From Granulosicoccus sp. (GTDB lineage: Bacteria > Pseudomonadota > Gammaproteobacteria > Granulosicoccales > Granulosicoccaceae), in NCBI GenBank assembly GCA_023301795.1, contig JALZVU010000012.1, positions 1-35,968 of the forward strand: a stretch of DNA of 35,968 nt. Direction: 5' to 3'. The stretch's first letter is position 1; every line of letters begins with the position of its first letter. Below, one piece after another: positions 8,750 through 18,296 of this stretch. The position numbers and the translations under genes are program-made. Below the pieces are notes generated by a model that saw only the letters and a program-made list of their open reading frames with translations, searched no databases and had not been told where the DNA came from.

Positions 8750-9741
8750 TCAGGACGCTTGTTGCTGTACAGCTCCTCACCTGGGTCGCTGGCGCTTACG
8801 CTGCCCCTGCAAAACACGACATTCTCATCGATACCCCAGTAGCAAGTGGGATCTTCGAGCGGCTTAGAGAACCCTCTGGCGTGGCGATGCTGGATGTCCA
8901 TACATTGATAGTGGTGGAAGATGAGGCCAGCGCACCGCTGACACGGCTTGCACTATCAGACACAGACCCCGTAGGTTTTGCGTTCGAAGAATTCGAACAA
9001 GCCACCTCACCATCGCTCATACAACGCACGCTACTGGCCCCCCTTGATGATCTGGAAGGTGTTGCCAGACTTTCCGAACAGCAATTCTTTGTAATAGGGT
9101 CACACGAGAATGCCAGCCGCGGAAAATCACCTGCACGGGAAAAGCTGGTGCTGTTCACGCGTGATGGAAATGACATTCACAGCGCATTGCTGCGACAGGA
9201 TCTATTCGATGATTTGCGCTCACACTATCCGGCATTGAGCGATAAAGTTGACGGCAGCAAGAAAGGCAGTAAGAACGCTCTCAACATTGAAGGTCTCGCC
9301 TACGATCGTCGCCGCGAACATCTGCTTATTGGCCTGCGTACACCGCAGCTAAAAAACAACGCCATTATCGTTACGCTGACCAATGCCGTGGCTTATCTGC
9401 AGGGTGAGCCAGCGCTCTTCAACGACGAACTGAAGACCATAGATCTGAACAAAGGCGGAATACGCGCCATGAGCTACGATGATCTTACTGATACGCTCCT
9501 ACTGGTGAGCAAACGCGAGTCCGGCGGCTCAAACCGATCAACACTGTGGACGTTAGGGCTGGATTCAGATGCGCAGCCAGTACGGTTTCGTAGTAAAGAT
9601 AAAAACCTGTTTCGGAATGTGGAAGGCCTGACACCTGTTGGTGGCGGCTTCCTGTTCGTTCGGGACAATGGCGGGCGCACAAAAAATGCTGCCGACACAT
9701 GGTTCATACTGGCTCGTGAGCAATTGGCGCTAGCGCAATAG
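8746..9741 (+). CDS. Secreted DUF3616-like protein
   Basis: A 331-residue protein starting at GTG 8746, inside the stop region of the previous gene (GTGA overlap), which indicates translational coupling. The N-terminus MIRTLVAVQLLTWVAGAYA is a Sec signal peptide with likely cleavage after AYA. The mature part resembles the DUF3616 beta-propeller-like family: EPSGVAMLD, LDDLEGVARL, NIEGLAYDRRREHLLIGLR and FRNVEGLTPVGGGFLFVRDN look like repeated propeller blades. Family function is unknown; related propellers bind ligands or hydrolyse esters. Probably periplasmic. Its coupling to the Pycsar-effector-like gene and the barrel protein downstream suggests a shared envelope role (inference). Confidence 0.72.
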   Translation: MIRTLVAVQLLTWVAGAYAAPAKHDILIDTPVASGIFERLREPSGVAMLDVHTLIVVEDEASAPLTRLALSDTDPVGFAFEEFEQATSPSLIQRTLLAPLDDLEGVARLSEQQFFVIGSHENASRGKSPAREKLVLFTRDGNDIHSALLRQDLFDDLRSHYPALSDKVDGSKKGSKNALNIEGLAYDRRREHLLIGLRTPQLKNNAIIVTLTNAVAYLQGEPALFNDELKTIDLNKGGIRAMSYDDLTDTLLLVSKRESGGSNRSTLWTLGLDSDAQPVRFRSKDKNLFRNVEGLTPVGGGFLFVRDNGGRTKNAADTWFILAREQLALAQ

Positions 9742-9843
9742 CTTAAGTGACAAATCAATGACTGTGTGCACTGGACTAGGCGCGTTACGTCATGGACAAT
9801 ACGGGTACCGGCAAAGCACAAGCCTCAAAGACCTGACTCCTAC

Positions 9844-11244
9844 ATGACTCACCAGAATGCCGTTAGAAAACCTGCATCCTCTGCAGGTACTATTCACACA
9901 GTTGCAATGGCTTCAGTTGCGGTAGCACTTGCACTACCGCTCACCGGTCACACACAGCAGACGGCCCCGTCTGCAACTCAGGTACCTCAGGCCGTTCAAG
10001 CACCCACGGTTGAAGCTCTGCGCACCGAAAGTGCCCAGAGCGCAAGGCAGTCAGCCCGTCCAGCACCCGAAATCGATGCACGGGTGTCCCTCGAGTTACA
10101 GCAAGCTGACGGGCAAGACACGCGGAGCACGTTGCAACGCGACACCGGTCATGTCGAGTTGGAATTTACGCTGGGCATCAGGCAACAGCTCAATTCAACA
10201 ACACGTCTGGTGGCACAGCTGGAACTTGCCGGCCTGCGTAACACCGAGAGCGAGCTGAACAATTCGGAGGATGATTTTTCCTACGACCTGGAGCGCCTCT
10301 TCATAGACTATAGACCGCAAAGCAACGTGCGGTTGCGTGCTGGCAGACAGGCTCTGAACGACCCGATGGAAGCTATCCTTGATGAAAATCTGGATGGCCT
10401 GGCCATCCGATACGGGAAAGGTGCTTTCGAACTTGAGCTTTCCTATACTCGTCAAGACTGGATCAATGCCAGCACCATCTCCGAGTTTGACGACATCGAC
10501 AACACATTGGCCATGCTAAGGATAACGCCTTCCAAAGACACGCTCTGGATGCCCTATGTCTTCCATCGTGCAACGCCGAACGACACCGACCGCACCTGGA
10601 TTGGCCTACAGGGTATTGTAGAACCCGACAACTCAAACTGGCGATACTGGATTCACGCCAGCGCGCTAGACGGCGACGAGCTCGCACCTACCCAAGCTGA
10701 TGCGAATGGCGACATTGCCCCGCAGAGTACTCGCGATGTCGGCGGTTCAGCATTCGACATCGGTATCAACTGGCGCGCTGGAGGTACCTTGAAGGCCACC
10801 TACACTGTGGCCTACGCGCGGGCCACTGGAGGATCAAGCGAAGACAGGTTCCGACAGAGTGGGCTTCATGACAACGACTTTGCTCTAAACAACAAAAACT
10901 CCTTTCGCTATCTGGGAGAAGTGCTTGATCCAGAGCTCACCAACATTCAGATCATCACGCTAGGAGCAGGCTTTGAGATCGCAAAAGACTGGGAACTTGA
11001 TTTTGCGTTGCATGCCTATGAGCAGGTAGAAGCCGAAGATCAGTTGCGCGGCAGCGATATTGAATTCGAACCAGAAGGCATTGCTAAAAATCTGGGCAAG
11101 GCTGTGGACGTCATCATTGGGTTTGAGCCCAACAAGCAACTGCAAGTCATAGGCACGTTCGGCCTGTTTGAGCCAGAAGACTCATTTGATGCAGATCGTG
11201 ATGCGGCGTGGCTGGCCAGAGCGGAAGTTGAATACCGCTTTTAA
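9844..11244 (+). CDS. AlgE-like (alginate export family) outer-membrane beta-barrel protein
   Basis: A 466-residue predicted outer-membrane protein. ATG 9844 gives a signal sequence with hydrophobic core VAMASVAVALALPL; an in-frame GTG at 9766 would add 26 residues before it and is less likely. After a Gln/Ala/Pro-rich linker, alternating amphipathic strands begin (ARVSLELQQADG, HVELEFTLGIRQQL), with DYRPQSNVRLRAGRQALNDP and LDENLDGLAIRYG typical of the alginate-export family. The chain ends in EVEYRF, the terminal Phe being the usual signal recognised by the Bam complex. It starts 102 bases after the DUF3616 gene on the same strand and is probably in its operon. The family exports polysaccharide or takes up solutes; I see no alginate genes here, so the cargo is unknown. 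Confidence 0.75.
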   Translation: MTHQNAVRKPASSAGTIHTVAMASVAVALALPLTGHTQQTAPSATQVPQAVQAPTVEALRTESAQSARQSARPAPEIDARVSLELQQADGQDTRSTLQRDTGHVELEFTLGIRQQLNSTTRLVAQLELAGLRNTESELNNSEDDFSYDLERLFIDYRPQSNVRLRAGRQALNDPMEAILDENLDGLAIRYGKGAFELELSYTRQDWINASTISEFDDIDNTLAMLRITPSKDTLWMPYVFHRATPNDTDRTWIGLQGIVEPDNSNWRYWIHASALDGDELAPTQADANGDIAPQSTRDVGGSAFDIGINWRAGGTLKATYTVAYARATGGSSEDRFRQSGLHDNDFALNNKNSFRYLGEVLDPELTNIQIITLGAGFEIAKDWELDFALHAYEQVEAEDQLRGSDIEFEPEGIAKNLGKAVDVIIGFEPNKQLQVIGTFGLFEPEDSFDADRDAAWLARAEVEYRF

Positions 11245-11291
11245 TAAAGTAGATTCTTTGCGCGCCGATTTACCACTTTGGCTAATTGCAG

Positions 11292-13208
11292 TTACTCAAC
11301 ATTAAAGCTGATCACCCCATAGTGGATGTTACCGTCCAGCTCAAGGTGGTTGTCCGCTACCTGCCAGTAGCGCGCAGGCTCAAGCACTGAACGTGCAACA
11401 AGTCTGGCAAAACGCAGCCCGGGCACCAGCTGTTCTGCAGGCACATCGTGGGTGATGATGCTAAGGGCATCAGCGGGTGTGTCAGCAATGCCGGACACCG
11501 AATAGACAATACTGTCAGCACTGAACTCCGCTGAGGTAGCCAGCTGTAGCTCGTAGGTTAAATCGTGCCCAGTGAGTTCGTGTGCACGCATCCAGCTAAA
11601 GCGATACTGTTGTCCAACAAGCTCAGGCACGTTCAAGGTGGGCGGCAATGGAATACTGAAGTTATTGTTCAGGGCCGTGTGGTTGAACGCCACTTTGTCG
11701 GCAAAATCAGAACTTGATCTCACAGAGAAACTTTGATTGTGCGTTATGTCTGGAGCAGTTGATGCAAAAGGCTCAGTGGTTGATGACAACAGCGCAGCGC
11801 GTTCACTAATCGTCGTGTGGCTGAGGTACTGACTGCGTAGCTGTTCAGTTGCAGCGATAATTTTGTCGTGCGTTCCAGGCAGACGATAGTAGTTTTCCAT
11901 GAATTCATTTTGGGCACCTATCGCGTAACCAAACTGAATTCTGGCCTTAAGTGCTTCGGAAGAAAACCCCTCAGGCGGCAATTCGTGCTCCTCGAACGTC
12001 ATGTCATAGTCCCAGGGAAGAAAAAAGAATTTTTCCGAACCTTCGGGGTTGTACAGATAATAATTATGACGAGTGGCGTCCTGCTGACCTAACAACAGAT
12101 TAACCGACAGCCAAGTCAGCACATTTTTTTCATTAAAATAACGATCCAGAACCGACTCAAAAGACTGAGCAGGATCATGTAGAGCATCCAGCATGGCGAT
12201 AAGGTTACGGTGATCCTTACCGTTCTCTATCTCCAGCACGGTTTCAAAGATATCTTCATCCTGCGGCTCACCCTCTGCATCGATCAGCAATGTGTCACGA
12301 TCAGACGGTAGAAAGCGAAAAAACTCAGCCTTGTACAACCGTCCATCCGAATCCAGCCCATGACGCTCTAAATAACGCTCATCTCCACGTTCTGCGTGTG
12401 TGTATAAACCAAAATCCACAGCTCCTTGGCCATCGTCTATCCACAGATTGACAAACTGCGTTCTGAAGGCTGGCAGATTCGGAATGGTACTCATGAGATC
12501 GAACGACAGCTTGTTGCGAACACGGCTGTTGTCAAACGGATGCTTGTTCAGTTGTAGATGCCGCTCGCCACGCCACAGCTCATCCTTATCATCCAGCTTG
12601 ATTCGAAATGACTTCTGCGGCGCTAGCCGCGAACCGCCGCCACGTTGGCGAAGCTCGGCATTGTTCAGCAGGCCATCATCAGCAAAATCAGTCGCGCTGA
12701 AATGTACAGGGATATCCACTTTGAGGCTGTCGCGCGAATTGGTATCCGCCAACACATCCGCGAGCGTGCAGCCCGATAGATCGTCCTCAATGCAGATACC
12801 CGCAGTGGTACGCGTCACTAGATCAATCCTGATGACATCGAGAGATCCGTACCCGTCCTCGTCATACAGCGCAATGTTATCGACGATGTCTGTTCCAGAA
12901 CTGACGAACAATCCATCGGCTACACCAGCTACATCGGCAATCGGTGGTGCTGGTGTCGTCGGCGTCTGTGTGGAAGGATTTGCCGGTGCATCGGGTGTTA
13001 GCGCAATAGAAGGCTCTGCGGGCGCAAGCTCAGGCTCAGCTTCGCGACCATCGTCGATAGGAACTGAACTACCAATGGAATCACTCGACTCACAGCCCGC
13101 AACTAGCAAACAGCACGCGAGTAACGGCAGCATTGCTGGCCTGATCTGCAGTCGGAGATCGCTGGTACTACCAACACTGGGCTTCCGGCGCCCGGTACAT
13201 TTCATCAT
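11292..13208 (-). CDS. CotH-kinase family lipoprotein (paralogue 2)
   Basis: A 638-residue predicted lipoprotein, paralogous over its whole length to the protein at 2610-4535. Start is ATG 13208 or ATG 13205; an in-frame TTG at 13244 adds 12 residues. The N-region is basic (CTGRRKP), followed by LPLLACCLLVAGC as signal plus lipobox and then a Pro/Ala/Glu/Thr-rich linker. The catalytic region has LRQRGGGSRLAPQKSFRIKL, LQLNKHPF, RHNYYLYNP and PWDYD (about residues 398-402), all shared with paralogue 1. The C-terminal beta region (HDLTYELQLATSAEFS) ends with RSVLEPARYWQV, again matching paralogue 1 (RASIEPRRFWQT). It converges on the AlgE-like gene with a 47-bp gap. The two proteins probably act on different envelope targets or form a pair (inference). 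Confidence 0.85.
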   Translation of the reverse strand: MMKCTGRRKPSVGSTSDLRLQIRPAMLPLLACCLLVAGCESSDSIGSSVPIDDGREAEPELAPAEPSIALTPDAPANPSTQTPTTPAPPIADVAGVADGLFVSSGTDIVDNIALYDEDGYGSLDVIRIDLVTRTTAGICIEDDLSGCTLADVLADTNSRDSLKVDIPVHFSATDFADDGLLNNAELRQRGGGSRLAPQKSFRIKLDDKDELWRGERHLQLNKHPFDNSRVRNKLSFDLMSTIPNLPAFRTQFVNLWIDDGQGAVDFGLYTHAERGDERYLERHGLDSDGRLYKAEFFRFLPSDRDTLLIDAEGEPQDEDIFETVLEIENGKDHRNLIAMLDALHDPAQSFESVLDRYFNEKNVLTWLSVNLLLGQQDATRHNYYLYNPEGSEKFFFLPWDYDMTFEEHELPPEGFSSEALKARIQFGYAIGAQNEFMENYYRLPGTHDKIIAATEQLRSQYLSHTTISERAALLSSTTEPFASTAPDITHNQSFSVRSSSDFADKVAFNHTALNNNFSIPLPPTLNVPELVGQQYRFSWMRAHELTGHDLTYELQLATSAEFSADSIVYSVSGIADTPADALSIITHDVPAEQLVPGLRFARLVARSVLEPARYWQVADNHLELDGNIHYGVISFNVE

Positions 13209-13648
13209 GATGTTTGTGAAGGTCTGAAAGCAATGGAGAAACAAAACGTAATCGCGTTATAGAGTGTAGAAGTATTTCGCACCGATGAACGGTCGATCTT
13301 GCGTCGGCTGATAGATAGATAACTTTATGCAATTGAACGGCCACAGTGCTACGGCCAGGTAACAAGCGACTTCTCAGTAATTCCAAGCTAACGCGCGCGC
13401 CGAAAAAATGCCGCCGTTAACACACACCCTACGACTGCCAGCTCTCAGACACTCTAGAGGCACGAAGGTTGCGTCGACAAAGCCGATTCCAGGGTAAGCA
13501 ACATTCGACTTGACCTGATTGTTCGATCTTCCGATACTCTGTTGCCAGTTATTGCGCCTATGCTGTACTGGTTATTCACAGCTTAGCGATGCACTGGACG
13601 CGACTCATTCGCTAACACCCAAATCTGCACTACTGTTTAACAGGATTC
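13209..13648. other. Intergenic region between the CotH-like gene and mrpA
   Basis: A 440-bp gap between divergent genes. Apart from the mrp promoter candidate (13510-13538) and the mrpA ribosome site AGGA at 13642-13645, I see no gene, RNA or long repeat. The right-hand portion probably carries mrp control; the left-hand portion would hold the promoter of the leftward CotH-like gene, which I could not pick out. Confidence 0.4.
13510..13538 (+). promoter_or_regulatory. Sigma70-type promoter for the mrp operon
   Basis: TTGACC (13510-13515), a 17-base spacer and GATACT (13533-13538) form a good sigma70 match, with 5/6 and 4/6 bases of consensus. It lies about 110 bases upstream of mrpA, leaving a leader of roughly 100 bases. 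The hexamers are seen directly; promoter activity is inferred. Confidence 0.5.
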
Positions 13649-15967
13649 ATGTCAGTCGAAAATACGCCAGATAACGTGTCGAGTGGCGCGGCAACCCAGC
13701 CCAATAGTGCCTCGCAATCCGCAAAGCTTGCTTTCGGCTGTGCGCTAATAACAGCAGCGGCGTTCTTTCTGGCTTTCCTAGCAGTGATACCGACCGTATC
13801 GTCGGGCATACCGTGGACGCTGAACATTCCGTGGATTCCCAGGTTAGGGGTAGAGATTGCGTTTCGTATAGACGGACTCAGCCTGCTGTTCGGACTGCTG
13901 ATAAGCGGCATTGGTATCCTTGTTGTCCTGTATTCCTTCGGCTATTTCAAGGTCCACAAAAGCCATGCTCGCCTGCAGTGGTTATTGCTGGCATTCATGC
14001 TCGCCATGCTGGGTCTGGTATCCGCTGACAACATCATCTTGTTGTTTGTCTTCTGGGAGCTAACCACCGTCACCTCGTTTTTGCTGGTGGGATTTGATCA
14101 CGAGAATGGCAAAGCTCGTCGTTCCGCATTGCAGGCTCTGCTGATTACCGGCGGTGGAGGTCTTGCACTTCTGGTGGGTCTCATCATGCTGGGGCAAGCC
14201 TCTGACACCTACCTGCTATCAGAGATCATTGCAGCAGGCTCAGGTATCACAGCGCATCCCCAGTACCTGATCATCCTTGCACTGATTTTGTTAGGTGCGT
14301 TTACCAAATCGGCGCAGTTCCCGTTCCACTTCTGGCTGCCCAATGCGATGGCCGCGCCCTCACCTGTTAGCGCCTACCTGCATTCGGCCACCATGGTAAA
14401 GGCGGGTATCTATCTGATGATGCGCCTGCAACCTTCACTTGGGGGTACTGATGCGTGGTTCTATACACTCAGCATTGCTGGCGCCATTACCGCGGTCTGG
14501 TCTTCGCTAATGGCGCTTCGCCAGACTGACATGAAGCTGATGCTGGCCTGGACCACAGTCATGGCACTGGGCATTCTGACGTTGTTTCTGGCCTCTGATT
14601 TACGCATTGCGGCGTTAGCAGCCGTCACGTTTATGATCGTGCATGCTTTCTACAAATGCGCTTTGTTCCTATCGGTAGGCAACATCGACAAAAGCACCGG
14701 TACACGTGAGATCGAAAAACTGGGATCGCTCATCCGGCATATGCCCATCACGTGCATCGCGGCAACCCTTGCGGCCCTGTCCATGGCAGGCTTTCCTCCC
14801 TTCTTGGGATTTATTGGTAAAGAGCTAAAGTACGAAGGTGCGCTGGCCATCGCTGATGAGCCATGGCTGATTGTGATTGCAGCGGTTGCCGCCAATGCAA
14901 TGATGGTAGGTATCGCCCTGACCTTTGTCTTTCGGGTCTTTCTGGGTGGCAAGGCAACTATCGATCGCACGCCGAGCGAAGTGTCTATTCTAATGTGGGC
15001 GGGCCCTGTGATACTGGCGGTAGCAGGTTTGACGACCGGTATCTTCCCCGATCTCATTGCCAAATCCATACTCGAGCCTGCTATCGCCGAGATACTGTCT
15101 GAGCGTACTGACGTCTATCTGTCGCTCTGGCACGGGGTCAACATTCCGTTGATACTCAGTATCGTCACAGTCTCCATTGGCGCATTGATATTCTTTAAAT
15201 TCACGAAGGTGTCGCAGCTTATCAATAGCGCAGTGGCCAAACTGCCTGTCGTTGGAGACAGTGCTTACGAAGCTGTACTCGACCGCACGCAACACCTGGC
15301 GCAATCACTCACCAATCGCTTGCAAACAGGTTCATTAAGCCATTATTTGACGATCGTGCTGAGTGTTTTCGTTCTGAGTGCCGCAGGCACCATGATCTAC
15401 AACTCGGTGAATCTGGATCTGGGCAACGTGTCACCGGTCAGCCCACTCGTGGCATTTGTGGTGGTTCTCATGATAGCAGCGGCCATTGTGATTGCGCTGA
15501 GCACATCCCGATTGTTATCCATCTGTGCGCTGGGTATCGTGGGCAGTGGCATTGCAGTGGTATTTCTGGTGTTTGGCGCAATCGATGTGGCCATCACGCA
15601 GCTCATGGTCGAAACCCTGTTCGTCGTGCTTATTGCTACCGTTCTGGTGCGCCTGCCACGCTTTCCCGGCGAGGCACATCCGGGCAAGGCTGGACCACTT
15701 CGCGACGCCATTATTGCCATAGCCGCAGGTGTTGTCATGGCCGTGATTACCTTGGGTGTTGCGCTTGCGCCACTGGACATGAGTGTTACCCAGTTCTTTG
15801 CAGAAAACAGTCTGACCAAGGCCTACGGTCGCAACATTGTCAACGTCATTCTGGTGGACTTTCGTGCACTGGATACGCTAGGTGAGGTTGCGGTGGTTGC
15901 CACAGCGGCCATGGCCGTTATCGCCCTTTTAAAAGTACGTGCACATTCTCAAGGACCTAACTCATGA
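13649..15967 (+). CDS. mrpA: Mrp-type Na+/H+ antiporter subunit A
   Basis: A 772-residue, multi-spanning inner-membrane protein, the largest Mrp subunit and homologous to complex I NuoL. The N-terminal two thirds form the proton-translocating antiporter module, with Glu137 in [12 protein letters not shown] and Lys220 in [15 protein letters not shown] as the conserved charged residues of the proton path. The C-terminal third (from about residue 570) carries the MbhD/DUF4040- and MbhE-like segments typical of Mrp[18 protein letters not shown] belongs there. Length is close to the usual ~800. ATG 13649 is preceded by AGGA, and the stop overlaps mrpB (ATGA). It is the first gene of a complete seven-gene group 1 mrp operon, which exports Na+ in exchange for protons and supports salt and alkali tolerance. 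Confidence 0.95.
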   Translation: MSVENTPDNVSSGAATQPNSASQSAKLAFGCALITAAAFFLAFLAVIPTVSSGIPWTLNIPWIPRLGVEIAFRIDGLSLLFGLLISGIGILVVLYSFGYFKVHKSHARLQWLLLAFMLAMLGLVSADNIILLFVFWELTTVTSFLLVGFDHENGKARRSALQALLITGGGGLALLVGLIMLGQASDTYLLSEIIAAGSGITAHPQYLIILALILLGAFTKSAQFPFHFWLPNAMAAPSPVSAYLHSATMVKAGIYLMMRLQPSLGGTDAWFYTLSIAGAITAVWSSLMALRQTDMKLMLAWTTVMALGILTLFLASDLRIAALAAVTFMIVHAFYKCALFLSVGNIDKSTGTREIEKLGSLIRHMPITCIAATLAALSMAGFPPFLGFIGKELKYEGALAIADEPWLIVIAAVAANAMMVGIALTFVFRVFLGGKATIDRTPSEVSILMWAGPVILAVAGLTTGIFPDLIAKSILEPAIAEILSERTDVYLSLWHGVNIPLILSIVTVSIGALIFFKFTKVSQLINSAVAKLPVVGDSAYEAVLDRTQHLAQSLTNRLQTGSLSHYLTIVLSVFVLSAAGTMIYNSVNLDLGNVSPVSPLVAFVVVLMIAAAIVIALSTSRLLSICALGIVGSGIAVVFLVFGAIDVAITQLMVETLFVVLIATVLVRLPRFPGEAHPGKAGPLRDAIIAIAAGVVMAVITLGVALAPLDMSVTQFFAENSLTKAYGRNIVNVILVDFRALDTLGEVAVVATAAMAVIALLKVRAHSQGPNS

Positions 15968-16383
15968 ATTCGCTGATATTCAGTACCATCAGTCGGCTAC
16001 TGGTCGGTCTTATGCTGCTGTTTTCTCTGTTCCTGCTCTGGCGTGGACATAACGAGCCCGGTGGTGGCTTCATCGGCGGGCTTGTGGCTGCTGCTGGAAT
16101 CATTGTCTATGGTCTTGCAGAGGGTCCTGCATTAATGCGCAAGTTGCTAAGATTTGATCCTCGCAAGCTGGTGCTGGTTGGACTACTCATGGCCGTGGGT
16201 TCCGGCATTTTGCCGCTACTGCAAGGCGACGGCTTTCTTACCGGTATGTGGCTATTTATTGGTGCAACAGCGACCGACAAAGGTCTGGCATTAGGTACTC
16301 CGCTCATCTTTGATATTGGCGTCTACCTGGTTGTAGTGGGTGGTGTAGCCGGAATGGTCATTGCCATGGAGGAGGAGCTCTAG
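15964..16383 (+). CDS. mrpB: Mrp-type Na+/H+ antiporter subunit B
   Basis: A 139-residue membrane protein with about four hydrophobic helices. The family motif [22 protein letters not shown] follows the first helix (motif shortened here: [10 protein letters not shown], about residues 31-40). MrpB is a small essential subunit of the Mrp complex in the inner membrane. It starts within the mrpA stop region (ATGA overlap) and is followed directly by mrpC with no gap. Length matches the family. Confidence 0.93.
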   Translation: MNSLIFSTISRLLVGLMLLFSLFLLWRGHNEPGGGFIGGLVAAAGIIVYGLAEGPALMRKLLRFDPRKLVLVGLLMAVGSGILPLLQGDGFLTGMWLFIGATATDKGLALGTPLIFDIGVYLVVVGGVAGMVIAMEEEL

Positions 16384-16746
16384 ATGGAAATTCTACTCAG
16401 CCTTCTAGTTGGTGTTCTAATGTCCGTGGGCGTATGGCTCATCCTCAGCCGTAATCTGGTGAAGTTCCTGTTTGGGCTTGTGCTCATCAGTAACGTGGCC
16501 AATCTTATTATCTTTATTGTCGGCGGCCTGACTACTGGAGCACCTGCACTGATAGTCGACGGCGGCACCGAGCAATACGCTAACTCCCTGCCCCAGGCTC
16601 TGGTGCTTACCGCTATCGTCATCGGATTTGGCCTTGTTTCTTTTACGCTTATCCTTGCACTCAAGGCTTATCAGGCTATCGGTACCGTGAACGTTGAAGA
16701 GATGAATCTGGCCGAGAAGCGGCCTGATGCGGAGCAGACTGTATGA
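16384..16746 (+). CDS. mrpC: Mrp-type Na+/H+ antiporter subunit C
   Basis: A 120-residue, three-helix membrane protein homologous to complex I NuoK. Helices are visible at about 3-22, 27-47 and 75-97. Family features include LSRNLVKFLFGLVLISNVANL and, after the TGAPALIVDGG loop, PLPQALVLTAIVIGF-like sequence (here SLPQALVLTAIVIG). It begins immediately after the mrpB stop, and its own stop overlaps mrpD (ATGA), so it is translationally coupled. It helps anchor MrpA to MrpD in the complex. Confidence 0.93.
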   Translation: MEILLSLLVGVLMSVGVWLILSRNLVKFLFGLVLISNVANLIIFIVGGLTTGAPALIVDGGTEQYANSLPQALVLTAIVIGFGLVSFTLILALKAYQAIGTVNVEEMNLAEKRPDAEQTV

Positions 16747-18296
16747 ACGGTCTGCTTATCTCGTGCCTGCTCATTCCCATGATTACAGCGGTGGCAAGTT
16801 TTGTTGTTCCTGCCAGTGCAACAACACGCGGCCTGATCAGTGTTGTCGGCTCCACACTGCTGTTGTTGCTCTCAGGGGTGGTGCTATATCAGGTGGCCAC
16901 GCACGGTCCATTATCGAACCAGATGGGTGGTTGGCCTGCGCCTATGGGTATCACTCTTGTTGTGGATATGCTCAGCGCCTTGCTGATCGTTGTCACCGCT
17001 ATTGTGGCTGTCTGTGTCAGTCTGTTTGCTATAGATGATGTTTCCGAAGAACGTATAGAAGGTGGTTTCTTTACCTTCCTCAACATGCTTATTGCCGGTG
17101 TGGTGGGTGCATTTATCACGGGTGATCTCTTCAATCTTTATGTGTGGTTCGAGGTGATGCTGATCTCCACGTTTGCACTGCTGGTATTGGGCGGTAACAA
17201 GGTACAACTTGACGGTGCCGTCAAATATGTAGCCATTAATCTGATCTCTACTGTGCTCCTGCTGGCAGCCATCGGCTTACTGTATGGCTTGACAGGTACT
17301 CTCAATATGGCGGACTTGTCCGTGCGCGTACCTCAAGTTGAGAATCAGGGACTAGTGTCGGTGGTTGCAGTGCTGTTTCTTATCGCGTTTGGTATCAAGG
17401 CAGCGGTTTTCCCTTTGTATTTCTGGCTACCAGCCTCGTATCACACCTTGCCCATCAGCGTTACAGCCGTTTTTGCAGCACTGATGACGAAAGTGGGTAT
17501 CTACGCACTCATGCGCACATTCACGCTGATATTTCCAGCCGACAACGAGGCCATCAATGCCACCTTGTTGTATCTGGGCCTTGTCACTATGGTGCTCGGC
17601 GTGTTCGGTGCCATGACGCACAGCGATATCCGACGCATCCTGGCCTTTCATGTCATCGGCTCTATCGGGTTCATGCTAGTGGGCATGGGGCTTGGATCAG
17701 CACTGGCGATGGGTGCTGCTATTTTCTATATGCTGCACGGCATCCTGATAAAAGCCCTGCTGTTTATGATTGCAGGCATTGTCGGCAAGTTGGGTGGATC
17801 GTTTGAACTGTCAAAGCTAGGCGGGCTTTATCAGGAACGGCCTGGGTTTTCTATGGTGTTCCTACTGGCGGCATTGTCGCTAATCGGCATCCCACCCCTC
17901 TCGGGATTCTGGGCTAAGGTGCTGGTGCTAGAAGCCGGCCTGCACCACGATGCAGCCCTGGTAGTCACCGTTGTGGTACTTGCCAGCCTGTTAACGTTCA
18001 TCCCTCTTATTCGCATCTGGTCAGAAGCTTTCTGGAAAGCAAAACCTATTGATGCTGTTGTGGGTACTGATGCCGCGCATCATAAAAACCCGCCGACGAA
18101 GACCTTTGCCAAACCAGACCATTGTTCCTGGCTTCCAGTACTCGGCTTGTCCGCGATCATGATTCTGTTTGGATTGTTGCCGGGCAAAGTTATAGAGTGG
18201 TCTGATGTGGCTGCCGAGGGCTTGCTGACGCCAACGCGCTATATGGAGACGGTCATGCAGACCACCGCCATACCCGACAGTGGAGAAGTCCAATGA
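16743..18296 (+). CDS. mrpD: Mrp-type Na+/H+ antiporter subunit D
   Basis: A 517-residue antiporter-module subunit homologous to NuoM/NuoN, with about 14 membrane helices. Glu137 (YVWFEVMLISTF) and Lys219 (FGIKAAVFPLYFWLP) fall at the same positions as the essential residues described for Bacillus MrpD. FHVIGSIGFMLVG and SLIGIPPLSGFWAK are further family signatures. It carries the second proton path of the complex. The start overlaps mrpC and the stop overlaps mrpE (both ATGA). Length is normal for the family. Confidence 0.95.
   Translation: MNGLLISCLLIPMITAVASFVVPASATTRGLISVVGSTLLLLLSGVVLYQVATHGPLSNQMGGWPAPMGITLVVDMLSALLIVVTAIVAVCVSLFAIDDVSEERIEGGFFTFLNMLIAGVVGAFITGDLFNLYVWFEVMLISTFALLVLGGNKVQLDGAVKYVAINLISTVLLLAAIGLLYGLTGTLNMADLSVRVPQVENQGLVSVVAVLFLIAFGIKAAVFPLYFWLPASYHTLPISVTAVFAALMTKVGIYALMRTFTLIFPADNEAINATLLYLGLVTMVLGVFGAMTHSDIRRILAFHVIGSIGFMLVGMGLGSALAMGAAIFYMLHGILIKALLFMIAGIVGKLGGSFELSKLGGLYQERPGFSMVFLLAALSLIGIPPLSGFWAKVLVLEAGLHHDAALVVTVVVLASLLTFIPLIRIWSEAFWKAKPIDAVVGTDAAHHKNPPTKTFAKPDHCSWLPVLGLSAIMILFGLLPGKVIEWSDVAAEGLLTPTRYMETVMQTTAIPDSGEVQ

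Noticed and set aside
9844-11244. Alginate biosynthesis locus
   Set aside because: Only the AlgE-like barrel is present; no alginate polymerase, epimerase or acetylase genes occur in the window.
12400-13227. 275-codon open frame on the plus strand
   Set aside because: It lies antisense to the second CotH-like lipoprotein, is Ser-rich and low in complexity, and has no recognisable domain; the minus-strand protein has clear family motifs.
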